In this document: piece after piece, positions 15,648 through 23,491 of the stretch | Layout: each line of letters opens with the position of its first letter | Numbering within the stretch: the stretch's first letter is position 1 | DNA from: JBNAGF01 sp049801055 | Lineage (GTDB): Bacteria; Pseudomonadota; Alphaproteobacteria; Rhodobacterales; Rhodobacteraceae | DNA: 64,000 nucleotides | Direction: 5' to 3' | Assembly (NCBI RefSeq): GCF_049801055.1 | Contig: NZ_JBNAGF010000002.1 | Coordinates: 248,001-312,000, forward strand | Translations under genes and position numbers: made by a program | Notes under the pieces: model-generated | What the model was told of the DNA's origin: nothing | Database searches by the model: none | Seen by the model: only the letters and a program-made list of their open reading frames with translations

Positions 15648-16754
15648 ATGGCTCACTTTGAAAAACGCGGCAGCCGCTGGCGTGCTTCGATCAAATCGAA
15701 AGCCGGGCGGGTGTCAAAGTCCTTCGACACGAAGGACGAAGCCCAGCGATGGGCACACATGCAGGAAGGCACCGGCGGGGGCCGGGGCGCAAAGGGCACT
15801 GTCGGGGAATACCTCGATCAGTGGCTTTCCGATCTTGAAACGATGGACCTCATCCGGCGCAACACTCTGGATGGCTCCTACAGAAGCAAGGTCGCCAGCG
15901 CCAAGGCATCCTTCGGTCACGTCCGAATGCTGAAGCTTGAAGTCGATCACGTTCAGGACTGGCTCAACAGTTTGCGCGATGCGGGACGGGCAAAGTCCTA
16001 CATCTCGCAAGCCCGGCTGATACTGAACAAGGCTTTCGGCGATGCGGTCCGGGCGAGGTTGATACCTTTCAACCCGGTCAGCGGTGCCAAGGCGCCGAAA
16101 CAGTCGGGACCATCCAAACCCGACTGCATGTCGGCAGAAGATGCCCGGAAATACCTGGAAACTATCGCCGACCGTCATCCTCTCTACGGGATGTTCATGC
16201 GGGTGGCGGTCATGTCCGGGATGCGGCGGTCCGAGATCGGCGGTCTTCGTTGGGAAGATGTGGATCTGGACGGCGGAAAGGTCGAGGTCAGACAAACCTT
16301 GATCCGCGTCAGTCAGGGTGACGGCAAGCCGTCCCTCTGGCAGTTCAGCGCCCCGAAGTCGGCAAGCAGCGCCCGGACCATTCCGGTTCCTGCTCCGGTC
16401 ATCGGCATTCTGCGGCAGCGTCGACAGACGCAGCGGGAAGAGAGGATGAAAGCGGGTCCGGCGTGGCAAGATCACGGTCTGGTCTTCGCCGATCCCATCG
16501 GTCAGCCGCTCAACCTCGACACGCTGAGTGCAACAGTCCGGCGGATCAAACTGGATCTCGGATTGAAGGGTCAACCTGTTCACGGCCTGCGCCATCTCTA
16601 CGGCACAAGTCAGAACAAGATCGGAACCGATGTCGCCACCATTCAAGCGATGATGGGGCACAGTCGATCAACCACGACGCTCGACTATTACATCCACGCC
16701 GATGACGATCAGAAGTCGGACGCCGCCGATGCAATGGGGGATATGTTCGGATGA
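15648..16754 (+). CDS. int: Tyrosine recombinase (integrase)
   Basis: 368 residues. An AP2-like arm-binding N-terminus (R-G-S-R-W-R-A-S-I-K) is followed by a core-binding domain (about 50-150) and the catalytic domain. The active-site set is visible: R193 in S-G-M-R-R-S-E-I, H312 and R315 in H-G-L-R-H, H338 in M-M-G-H-S, and the nucleophile at Y347 or Y348 in T-L-D-Y-Y. GGAGT precedes the ATG. The gene lies at the attR end, about 0.85 kb from the repeat, and overlaps the next gene by ATGA. It should catalyse insertion into and excision from tRNA-Cys. Confidence 0.95.
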   Translation: MAHFEKRGSRWRASIKSKAGRVSKSFDTKDEAQRWAHMQEGTGGGRGAKGTVGEYLDQWLSDLETMDLIRRNTLDGSYRSKVASAKASFGHVRMLKLEVDHVQDWLNSLRDAGRAKSYISQARLILNKAFGDAVRARLIPFNPVSGAKAPKQSGPSKPDCMSAEDARKYLETIADRHPLYGMFMRVAVMSGMRRSEIGGLRWEDVDLDGGKVEVRQTLIRVSQGDGKPSLWQFSAPKSASSARTIPVPAPVIGILRQRRQTQREERMKAGPAWQDHGLVFADPIGQPLNLDTLSATVRRIKLDLGLKGQPVHGLRHLYGTSQNKIGTDVATIQAMMGHSRSTTTLDYYIHADDDQKSDAADAMGDMFG

Positions 16755-17041
16755 AACAGGTCACCAGAAAGATCGGTCGGAACCGGGGGAAGCCCCGGCT
16801 TTGGATCGAGGGTCCGGCACTCATTCGGGCCGGGCTCGATCACGGCAACAGATGGGATCTCATCCCGGCGCCTTCGGGCTTCGACATCGTTCGCAACAAT
16901 CCCGCCGGTAAGCGCAAGATTGCCGGTCGCCCCGGTCGCCCGATCATCGACATTTCAGGGCCGCGCTCACTTGGCGCGGTTGCCGATGTCGAGGTCGTCA
17001 CGCTCAATATCAGTGACGGAAAGATCGAGGTCAGGCGATGA
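16751..17041 (+). CDS. Hypothetical protein (96 aa) coupled to integrase
   Basis: Begins M-K-Q-V-T-R-K-I-G-R-N-R-G-K-P-R-L-W-I-E-G. This R-N-R-G-x-x-R-x-W-x-E-G opening reminds me of small proteins next to DNA methyltransferases on plasmids and islands, but I cannot confirm the family. The rest is beta-rich. Overlaps the integrase stop and the next start (ATGA both times). Confidence 0.6.
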   Translation: MKQVTRKIGRNRGKPRLWIEGPALIRAGLDHGNRWDLIPAPSGFDIVRNNPAGKRKIAGRPGRPIIDISGPRSLGAVADVEVVTLNISDGKIEVRR

Positions 17042-17184
17042 GCAATGTTGTCGGAATGGACGGCAAGCCGGTCGATCTCGATCAGGCTGCCGATCCGATC
17101 TTCCCATCACCGCAGCCCCCCGTATGGCCCAGCATAATTGCCGGGTTCATCTTGGGCTTTGTCGTGGTCAGCCTAGCGATATGA
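17038..17184 (+). CDS. Small membrane protein (48 aa)
   Basis: A 48-residue frame with a hydrophilic proline-rich first half (D-P-I-F-P-S-P-Q-P-P) and one C-terminal membrane helix (I-I-A-G-F-I-L-G-F-V-V-V-S-L-A-I). It overlaps the previous gene by ATGA and is followed at once by a strong terminator, which supports it as the last gene of the integrase operon. Function unknown; could be an exclusion or immunity-type peptide. Confidence 0.55.
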   Translation: MSNVVGMDGKPVDLDQAADPIFPSPQPPVWPSIIAGFILGFVVVSLAI

Positions 17185-17188
17185 AACG

Positions 17189-17221
17189 CCCCCGCCCGGT
17201 TCGCCCGGCGGGGGTTTTTTT
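17189..17221 (+). terminator. Rho-independent terminator of the integrase operon
   Basis: An 8-bp GC stem (CCCCCGCC and GGCGGGGG) with a ten-base loop is followed by seven T residues. Confidence 0.9.
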
Positions 17222-17272
17222 ATGGCCGACGACGTGACAGTTTGAGTCATACAAATTGAAGAAAGGGTGTTG

Positions 17273-17488
17273 ATGGTGACCGAAATCGCAGAACTTCAAA
17301 GGCAGGTCGATGATCTGCGGTCAGAAGTCGAAACGCTCCGAAACATGACGCGAAACCACCTTCACCAACAACAGAAGGACATCACGATTATTCGCCGTTT
17401 TCTTGGCCTGTTTAATGCCCGTCCTTGGGTGCCCTTCACAAAGGACTTCGAACTTTGGGCACTGGACGAAAGTGATGCCGATAAATAG
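17273..17488 (+). CDS. Small coiled-coil protein (71 aa)
   Basis: 71 residues: V-T-E-I-A-E-L-Q-R-Q-V-D-D-L-R-S-E-V-E-T-L-R-N-M forms a clear coiled coil, followed by a basic and aromatic C-terminal half. ATG at 17273 has GAAAGG upstream; a GTG two codons earlier is possible. It is the last gene of the element before attR, after the integrase-operon terminator. Function unknown. Confidence 0.6.
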   Translation: MVTEIAELQRQVDDLRSEVETLRNMTRNHLHQQQKDITIIRRFLGLFNARPWVPFTKDFELWALDESDADK

Positions 17489-17489
17489 C

Positions 17490-17525
17490 ACTGGGGGCCG
17501 AAACTGGGGGCCAACTGGGGGCCGC
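17490..17525 (+). repeat. Right copy of the GGGGGCC end repeat (three units)
   Basis: Three tandem ACTGGGGGCC units. Positions 17501-17525 are identical to 4144-4168 at the other end, in the same orientation. Confidence 0.8.
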
Positions 17526-17605
17526 GTTGTAACGATTAGGAACGTTCGTAATCGCTAACCTACTGATTACAAACGTTACAGGTGTTACGATTGCACGTCT
17601 AACGC

Positions 17606-17651
17606 ATTGCAAATCCGTGTACACCGGTTCGATTCCGGTACTCGCCTCCAA
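17606..17651 (+). repeat. attR: 46-bp tRNA-Cys 3' fragment
   Basis: Identical to 4065-4110. Upstream of it (17526-17605) are repeated TAACG/CGTTA words, including a CGATTA...TAATCG palindrome, likely arm sites for integrase or excisionase. Confidence 0.95.
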
Positions 17652-17945
17652 CAAATTCAATGCCTCAAGTGAAATCTGTCCGCCGCATGTTTGTGTGTTG
17701 GATTGAATTTGTCGCTCTCGATACAATTCGGCGGTCTCCAAGCGCGTGGTCGTGGCACAGGCAGAAAGCGCCAAGCATTACTGAGGTTGGCGCTCCGAAT
17801 ATCGCTGGGTTTTTGTGGGCTAGTCTGAGACGGTTATGGTTTGCCGCTGTATTCAGGTGTGTTCTTGAGTGGGTTACTGCGCTGGTTCACTGTTACATAG
17901 AAAACTCGTTGCTACGGTGCGGATTCCAGAAAGGGACCCTAAAGC
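17652..17945. other. Intergenic stretch between attR and the VOC gene
   Basis: No gene, RNA or clear promoter is visible. Short frames here lack codon bias and motifs. Confidence 0.5.
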
Positions 17946-18362
17946 ATGATTGCCTACGTCACAGTTGGAGCCGACGACATTGCTCTTGTAAAAAGGTTTT
18001 ACTCTGCATTCCTTCTAACCCTTGGCTACGAACTGGAGGAGGGGCCGGAAGGTCTCAGTTACGTGCTGCCTGCACAACCGGGGCAGTCAACCGCGCCGCC
18101 TGATTTCTACGTAAAACCAACGTTCGATGGACGACCGGCAACGGCAGGTAACGGTGCTATGGTTGCGTTCGAGGCTCACAATCAGCAGCAAGTTCGGGAT
18201 CTCCACGCGGCGGCACTCGCAGCGGGCGGCTTGAACGAGGGACAACCGGGTTTTCGAGCCGCCTATGGTCCCCAGTTTTATGTTGGCTATCTCCGTGATC
18301 CTCAGGGCAACAAGCTCGCGTTGTTTTCCTGCGATCCGAACGAACCCGGGCGCGATGGATAG
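17946..18362 (+). CDS. VOC-family (glyoxalase/bleomycin-resistance-like) protein
   Basis: 138 residues with the two beta-alpha-beta-beta-beta halves of the vicinal-oxygen-chelate fold: Y-V-T-V-G-A-D-D-I-A-L-V-K-R-F-Y at the start and F-Y-V-G-Y-L-R-D-P-Q-G-N-K-L-A-L-F near the end. The D-P-x-G-N motif is characteristic. Many VOC proteins bind a metal or a small thiol adduct; the substrate cannot be read from the sequence. It is the first chromosomal gene right of the element. Confidence 0.85.
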   Translation: MIAYVTVGADDIALVKRFYSAFLLTLGYELEEGPEGLSYVLPAQPGQSTAPPDFYVKPTFDGRPATAGNGAMVAFEAHNQQQVRDLHAAALAAGGLNEGQPGFRAAYGPQFYVGYLRDPQGNKLALFSCDPNEPGRDG

Positions 18363-18667
18363 CGACTTAACCTATCTGATGGGTTGCCGAAGATCAGCGA
18401 AATGCAATTTGGTTTCCGACTTGCTACAGCAACAGCGATTCCCAGTATGGATCGCCTCGGTGGGTGTCGGGGACGTCAGATTTGCGACGGCCCTGATTGG
18501 TCAACTCCTTGAGAGGTCCTGAACCAAAAGACGAATTTCCAATCTCGGAGCCCGGTAGATGATCGGGCCGTCGGACGGCAGGCGTTTCTGGCGGTAGTCA
18601 CTAATTTCAGTTTGACAATTCCGGCCCGACCTGTCGAAAACGAGGTGGAATTGGAAAAAGGTGAAGC
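18363..18667. other. Intergenic stretch, no clear gene
   Basis: No frame with convincing codon usage. A minus-strand frame (18476 onward) ends in R-D-W-K-F-V-F-W-F-R-T-S-Q-G-V but has no plausible start and may be a gene remnant. Confidence 0.4.
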
Positions 18668-18838
18668 ATGTTCAGCGAGTTTGTATGGTTCCTGATCGGG
18701 ATTCTCGTGGTTGGCATGCTCAGCCTTGGGTATTTCAAGAAGGGTAGTGGCGGGCTGATCGCCGTGGCCATTGTTATCGGCGTTCTTGCGCTGATTTTCG
18801 TCTATACCAACGGGTACCTCGGAGAACCGCCGAAGTGA
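18668..18838 (+). CDS. Small two-helix membrane protein (56 aa)
   Basis: Starts MFSEFVWFLIGILVVGMLSL and has two hydrophobic segments split by G-Y-F-K-K-G-S-G-G, then ends Y-T-N-G-Y-L-G-E-P-P-K. AAAAAGG precedes the ATG at a good distance. Membrane topology is clear; function unknown. Confidence 0.65.
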   Translation: MFSEFVWFLIGILVVGMLSLGYFKKGSGGLIAVAIVIGVLALIFVYTNGYLGEPPK

Positions 18839-18870
18839 TCGGGGCACGTGCTTGATTGGTTGGTGGTGGA

Positions 18871-18945
18871 TGGCAGCCCGTAGGGGAATCGAACCCCTCT
18901 TTCCAGGTTGAAAACCTGGCGTCCTAACCGATAGACGAACGGGCC
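18871..18945 (-). tRNA. tRNA-Glu (UUC), copy 1
   Basis: Reads GGCCCGTTCGTCTATCGG from the 5' end on the minus strand, with anticodon loop TTTTCAA (anticodon UUC), T arm GGGGTTCGATTCCCC and encoded CCA. Identical over its length to the copy at 18990-19064. Confidence 0.97.
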
Positions 18946-18989
18946 ATGGCGCAGTGCGCAGGGGGCGCTCCGGCAGGAGCATGCTTCGG

Positions 18990-19064
18990 TGGCAGCCCGT
19001 AGGGGAATCGAACCCCTCTTTCCAGGTTGAAAACCTGGCGTCCTAACCGATAGACGAACGGGCC
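18990..19064 (-). tRNA. tRNA-Glu (UUC), copy 2
   Basis: Second identical tRNA-Glu, 44 bp from the first and transcribed first on the minus strand. Both may come from one transcript. A short inverted repeat (GCTTCGG and CCGAAGC) flanks this copy. Confidence 0.97.
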
Positions 19065-19167
19065 ATGCCGAAGCGTGAGGCGGTATTTAGGCAATGCGCC
19101 TTCAGGGCGCAAGCGGAAACTTCACAAGTTTGACGATTTTTGCCCCGGCGAAAATCGTCGTTCCCGT

Positions 19168-20907
19168 TCAGGCTTCGGCTACGTCATCGACGCGCAATTG
19201 CACGCTTTGCCGGCCACCCCAGCGGTTGATTTCCAGTCGACCGGCAAAGTGGAACCGCGCACCGCCATGTTCGGTCAGGCGTGGCCCAATCGGACCATCA
19301 AATGCACCGAAAGCAATGGCGTCGATGCCGCCCGACATCCCATCCGAAAGCGAGAGTTTCAGGTGCGTGTCCCCGACGCGCTTGGCAAAGCGGACCTGCA
19401 GGTCAGGCAGGGCGTAACGCGGGGCTGGGGCACCGGCTCCGAACGGCCCGGCCTGTTCGATCTGTTCGATCAATTCGACGGTCGCAGCACCTGGCATCAT
19501 CGCACCGTCCAGCCGCAGATCGGCTGGTCCGCCTGTGCCAGCCCCTTGTTTTGCGAGCAATTCCGAAAGCCGTGACATTGCTGCCTCCAGCTTGTCTTTC
19601 ATCACGGTCAGGCCCGCGGCCATCTTGTGCCCACCGCCCTTGACCAGAAGCCCCTCGGCGGCCAGCCGCTGAATTGCTGCGCCCAGATCCACCCCGGCCA
19701 CCGAACGCCCCGAGCCCTTGCCTTCGTCGCCATCAAATCCGATGACGATCGCCGGGCGATTGGCGGTCTCTTTCAGGCGCGAGGCCACAATACCGACCAC
19801 ACCGGGATGCCAGCCTTCGCCGGCGGCCCAAACCAGCGGCGAGCTCAGCCCACGGGTTTCTGCCTGATCCAAAGCGGCGGCCCGGACCGCATTCTCGATC
19901 TCCCGCCGCTCACTGTTCAACTGATCCAGCTTTTCCGCCAACGCCTTAGCTTCGTGTTGGTCTTCGGTCGCCAGCAATCTTGCGCCAAGATCGGCCTGGC
20001 CGATCCGACCCCCGGCATTGACCCGAGGTCCCAGCAGGAAGCCGAGATGGTAGGATGTCGGAGCCGTATCCATCCGCGCTATGTCCGACAAGGCCACGAG
20101 TCCCGGTCTCTGTCGCGCGGCCATGACCTTGAGCCCCTGTTGTACCAGTGCCCGGTTGGCCCCGGTCAAAGGCGCCACGTCCGCCACCGTGGCCAAGGCA
20201 ACCAGATCCAGCAGTGACATTAGATCCGGACCCTTTGACCCGCCCTCACGCAGTTGTCGACCCGCTTCCACCAGCATGAGAAAGACCACGCCGGCGGCGC
20301 AGAAATACCCCAGATCACCGCTTTCGTCCTGCCGGTTCGGGTTCACCACCGCAACGCAATCGGGCAGGGTTTCGCCGCCAAGATGATGATCCAGCACAAT
20401 TACGTCAGAACCGCTGGCCGCCGCGATCGGGCCATGGCTCAACGTGCCGCAATCAACACAGATAATGAGATCATGGGATGCGGCCAGTTCCTGCATAGCA
20501 GGTTCGTTCGGCCCATAGCCCTCATCGATCCGATCCGGAACATAGAGCGTTGCCGGCAGACCCATCTGCCTGAGCCAGACCAGCAGAAGCGCCGCCGAGG
20601 AACCGCCATCCACGTCGTAGTCAGCAAACACGGCAATCCGCTGCCGCTTGCGCACAGCCAACAGGAAACGGGTGGCGGCCTTTTCCATGTCCCGCATCGT
20701 TCTGGGATCCGGCAGAAGATCCTTGAGGCGGGGGGTCAGAAATGCTTCTGCCTCGTCGGACGCAACGCCACGACGGGCCAGAACCTGGCAAACTGCAGCT
20801 GGCAGGCCGGTGCGCTGCGTCATCGCTTCGGCGGCTCTTTCGATTTCAACCGAAGGCCCTAACCATCTCCGTCCTGTCAGTGATTGTTCGACGCCCAGAA
20901 AATTCAA
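19168..20907 (-). CDS. recJ: Single-stranded-DNA-specific exonuclease RecJ
   Basis: 579 residues if the TTG at 20907 is the start (L/M-N-F-L-G-V-E-Q-S-L-T-G-R-R-W), preceded by GGGGGTGA; the frame extends 19 codons further upstream to an ATG with no ribosome site. DHH-family motifs are present: A-D-Y-D-V-D-G-G-S-S-A-A for metal binding, V-L-D-H-H-L-G-G, V-D-C-G-T, and the DHHA1 G-G-G-H-K-M-A-A-G. RecJ digests 5'-ended single strands in RecF-pathway recombination and mismatch repair. It is downstream of glpX and hom on the same strand, separated from glpX by a weak terminator. Confidence 0.95.
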   Translation of the reverse strand: MNFLGVEQSLTGRRWLGPSVEIERAAEAMTQRTGLPAAVCQVLARRGVASDEAEAFLTPRLKDLLPDPRTMRDMEKAATRFLLAVRKRQRIAVFADYDVDGGSSAALLLVWLRQMGLPATLYVPDRIDEGYGPNEPAMQELAASHDLIICVDCGTLSHGPIAAASGSDVIVLDHHLGGETLPDCVAVVNPNRQDESGDLGYFCAAGVVFLMLVEAGRQLREGGSKGPDLMSLLDLVALATVADVAPLTGANRALVQQGLKVMAARQRPGLVALSDIARMDTAPTSYHLGFLLGPRVNAGGRIGQADLGARLLATEDQHEAKALAEKLDQLNSERREIENAVRAAALDQAETRGLSSPLVWAAGEGWHPGVVGIVASRLKETANRPAIVIGFDGDEGKGSGRSVAGVDLGAAIQRLAAEGLLVKGGGHKMAAGLTVMKDKLEAAMSRLSELLAKQGAGTGGPADLRLDGAMMPGAATVELIEQIEQAGPFGAGAPAPRYALPDLQVRFAKRVGDTHLKLSLSDGMSGGIDAIAFGAFDGPIGPRLTEHGGARFHFAGRLEINRWGGRQSVQLRVDDVAEA

Positions 20908-20935
20908 ACTGTCACCCCCTGCAATCCGGATGCAG

Positions 20936-20962
20936 AAAGGCCGGACCCCACTGGATCCGGCC
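20936..20962 (-). terminator. Hairpin between glpX and recJ
   Basis: A 7-bp stem (GGCCGGA and TCCGGCC) followed on the minus strand by TTTC. The T tract is short, so termination may be partial. Confidence 0.5.
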
Positions 20963-21045
20963 AATCATCGAAACTCAAAACCCGCGCGTTCACCTTTTTA
21001 GGAACGGCGACCCGAAAGCGGGGATGGCTGCAAACCAGCAGCGGT

Positions 21046-22017
21046 TCAGACCGGAGTGCGATAGCTCATCCGTCGGACCGACCCGGTTTTCGAACGCATT
21101 AGCAGCGTGGTGGTTTCCAGCCAGCCGGGTTCGCGCTTGATGCGCGGCAGAAGCGAACCACCGGTGACGCCGGTTGCGGCAAAAATCACGTCCTGTGTCA
21201 CCATTTCATCCCGCGCATAGATCCGGTCGAGATCCGTGATACCGGCCTTGGTGGCACGGCCGCGTTCGTCATCGTTGCGGAACAACAAGCGGCCGAAAAT
21301 CTGTCCGCCCATGCATTTCAGCGCGGCGGCGGCCAAAACACCTTCGGGGGCGCCACCTTGGCCCATATACATGTCGATGCCGGTAATCTCACTTTCGGCA
21401 CAGTGCATGACGCCAGCCACATCGCCGTCGGTGATCAGTCGGATGGAGGCGCCTGTTTCGCGCACTTCGGCGATCATTGCTTCGTGTCGGGGGCGTTCAA
21501 GGATACAAACCGTTATGTCCGATGTTTCGCAGCCCTTTGCCTTGGCTAGCGCTTCGACGCGCTCGCGTGGGCTCATGTCAAGGGAAACAACTCCGTCTGC
21601 GTAGCCTGGCCCGATCGCCAGCTTGTCCATATAGACATCGGGGGCGTGCAGCATGGATCCGCGCGGCCCCATGGCAATCACGGTAAGGGCATTGGGCATG
21701 TCCTTGGCGGTCAGCGTGGTGCCTTCGAGCGGGTCCAGAGCGATATCGACACCGGGGCCGTCACCGGTTCCGACTTCCTCGCCGATGAAAAGCATCGGTG
21801 CTTCGTCACGTTCGCCTTCGCCGATCACGACGACGCCGGCAATGTCCAGCAGGTTCAGCTGTTCGCGCATGGCGTTGACGGCGGCCTGATCGGCGGCCTT
21901 CTCATCGCCGCGCCCGACCAGAGTGGCCGATGCCAACGCCGCCTGTTCGGCCACGCGGGCCAGCCCGAGGGAAAGCATGCGGTCGTTGAAGGCGGCGTTG
22001 GATGAAGTCGTGGTCAT
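21046..22017 (-). CDS. glpX: Class II fructose-1,6-bisphosphatase GlpX
   Basis: 323 residues from the ATG at 22017 (MTTTSSNAAFNDRMLSLGLA). Metal- and phosphate-binding motifs are visible: V-V-I-G-E-G-E-R-D-E-A-P-M, D-P-L-E-G-T-T-L, and R-L-I-T-D-G-D-V-A-G. It removes the 1-phosphate from fructose 1,6-bisphosphate in gluconeogenesis. It follows hom with an 84-bp gap, an order I recall as common in Rhodobacterales. Confidence 0.96.
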   Translation of the reverse strand: MTTTSSNAAFNDRMLSLGLARVAEQAALASATLVGRGDEKAADQAAVNAMREQLNLLDIAGVVVIGEGERDEAPMLFIGEEVGTGDGPGVDIALDPLEGTTLTAKDMPNALTVIAMGPRGSMLHAPDVYMDKLAIGPGYADGVVSLDMSPRERVEALAKAKGCETSDITVCILERPRHEAMIAEVRETGASIRLITDGDVAGVMHCAESEITGIDMYMGQGGAPEGVLAAAALKCMGGQIFGRLLFRNDDERGRATKAGITDLDRIYARDEMVTQDVIFAATGVTGGSLLPRIKREPGWLETTTLLMRSKTGSVRRMSYRTPV

Positions 22018-22101
22018 TTGAAAGATCCTATTCAGAAATCCGGCGTTCCAATGGGCATACCCCGTGCCGCCGATTGGCTGCAAGGGGCGAAGGCGTCTGT
22101 G

Positions 22102-23388
22102 TCAGACAGTTTCGATGCGCAATGCGACCGCAGGGCCGGCCACGACATCGGTGTCGGAAAACGCCTCGAGGGCTACGTCGAGCGCCTGTCGAGTTGTCTT
22201 GTGAGTGACGATCAGAACCGGCGCTGTGGCTTCGTCGTGGCCATACTGGCGCATGCGGTCGATCGAGACCCCCGCATCGCCGAGGATAGAGGCTACCTTG
22301 GCCAGAGCGCCGGGCTTATCGGCAAGGTTCATGCGAAGATAGTAGGGGGCGGGCAGCCCCGAGCTGGCCGGTGCAGCCCGGGTCAGGCCGGTTGCCGGCT
22401 GTCCAAAGGTCGCAAGGCGCAAACCACGAGCCAGATCGCAGATGTCACCCAGAACGGCGCTGGCGGTGGGGCCTTCGCCGGCACCCGGACCGCGCAGGAC
22501 AACCTGTTCGACCGCATCGCCTTCGATCACCACCATGTTGGTGCCGCCTTCGAGCTGCCCAAGCGCCGAGTCTCGCGGTACGAGACAGGGTTTCATGCGC
22601 TGTTCCAGCCCGCGCGGTGTCGGTCGTGCCACGCCCAAAAGTTTGATGCGGTAACCCATGTCGGCGGCCTGGCGAATGTCTTCCAGTGTGATGTGCTGGA
22701 TTCCTTCCAGCTCGACCGCGTCGAAATTGGGCTGTGTCCCAAAGGCGATGGCCGCAAGGATCGCCAGTTTGTGCGCCGCGTCGATGCCTCCGACGTCGAG
22801 ATTCGGATCCGCTTCGAGATAGCCCAGTTCGGCACATTCGTCGAACAACGCGTTATAGCCCAGCCCACGCGCCTCCATGTTGGTCAGAATGTAATTGCAG
22901 GTGCCGTTCATCACACCCATCACGCGGGTGATTTCGTTTCCGGCCAGACCTTCGGTCAGTGCTTTGATGACAGGGATGCCGCCAGCAACGGCGGCTTCGT
23001 AGCGGATCACGCGGCCTGCGGCCTCGGCGGTCTCTGCAAGTGCCTGACCATGAATGGCCAGCAGTGCTTTGTTGGCGGTCACCACATCCTTGCCCGCCGC
23101 AAGAGCGGCCTCGATCGCGTCTTTGGCGGCGCCCTCAGACCCGCCCATGAGTTCGACAAACACATCCACGTCATCGCGGGTTGCCAACGCCACCGGGTCG
23201 CTTTCCCAGTCGAAACCCGACAGCGACACACCGCGGTCCTTGCTGGCGTCGCGGGCCGACACGGCGGAAATGACAATCGGCCGACCCGTCCGGGCCTTCA
23301 GCAGGTCTGCCTGTCGCCGGATGATCTTGACCACGCCGATGCCGACAGTGCCCAATCCCGCTATTCCGATGCGCAGAGGCTGTGTCAT
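22102..23388 (-). CDS. hom: Homoserine dehydrogenase
   Basis: 428 residues. The Rossmann motif G-I-A-G-L-G-T-V-G-I-G-V-V opens the protein. The dimer/catalytic region carries V-T-A-N-K-A-L-L-A and the substrate-binding G-Y-L-E-A-D-P-x-L-D-V-x-G-x-D-A-A-H-K. A C-terminal ACT domain (about 350-428) starts Y-Y-L-R-M-N-L-A-D-K-P-G, consistent with threonine feedback. It reduces aspartate semialdehyde to homoserine on the way to threonine and methionine. No SAM riboswitch is recognisable upstream. Confidence 0.97.
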   Translation of the reverse strand: MTQPLRIGIAGLGTVGIGVVKIIRRQADLLKARTGRPIVISAVSARDASKDRGVSLSGFDWESDPVALATRDDVDVFVELMGGSEGAAKDAIEAALAAGKDVVTANKALLAIHGQALAETAEAAGRVIRYEAAVAGGIPVIKALTEGLAGNEITRVMGVMNGTCNYILTNMEARGLGYNALFDECAELGYLEADPNLDVGGIDAAHKLAILAAIAFGTQPNFDAVELEGIQHITLEDIRQAADMGYRIKLLGVARPTPRGLEQRMKPCLVPRDSALGQLEGGTNMVVIEGDAVEQVVLRGPGAGEGPTASAVLGDICDLARGLRLATFGQPATGLTRAAPASSGLPAPYYLRMNLADKPGALAKVASILGDAGVSIDRMRQYGHDEATAPVLIVTHKTTRQALDVALEAFSDTDVVAGPAVALRIETV

Positions 23389-23491
23389 GGCGTGGTCCTT
23401 GTTGCTGCCCGTAATACTGTTTGCCGACGCGGTCGATACTGCCCCGGCTCAGCGTGCCTTAGCCGGTTAGGAGAGCAGGTGCAACGGAGCT

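Larger units (their letters stand above)
4065..17651. mobile_element. Integrated phage-satellite-like element in tRNA-Cys
   Basis: The element is bounded by a 46-bp perfect direct repeat (4065-4110 and 17606-17651) covering the anticodon-to-CCA part of tRNA-Cys. It carries a tyrosine integrase at the right end, an excisionase-like gene, an AEP primase-helicase, a TopoVI-A-like protein, a small terminase subunit and an HK97-type capsid protein. About fourteen small genes of unknown function fill the rest. Almost all neighbouring genes overlap by ATGA, giving a compact phage-like layout. No portal, large terminase, protease, tail, holin or lysin is recognisable. This points to a satellite that borrows parts from a helper phage; a reduced prophage is the alternative. 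Confidence 0.9.

Noticed and set aside
4065..17651. CRISPR array or toxin-antitoxin pair in the island
   Set aside because: No regularly spaced repeats of CRISPR type and no recognisable toxin or antitoxin motif; the GTCTCA array is palindromic with irregular spacing.
23389..23491. SAM-type riboswitch or attenuator ahead of hom
   Set aside because: Only a 6-bp hairpin (CCGGCT/AGCCGG) is visible, without a T tract or conserved SAM-II core.
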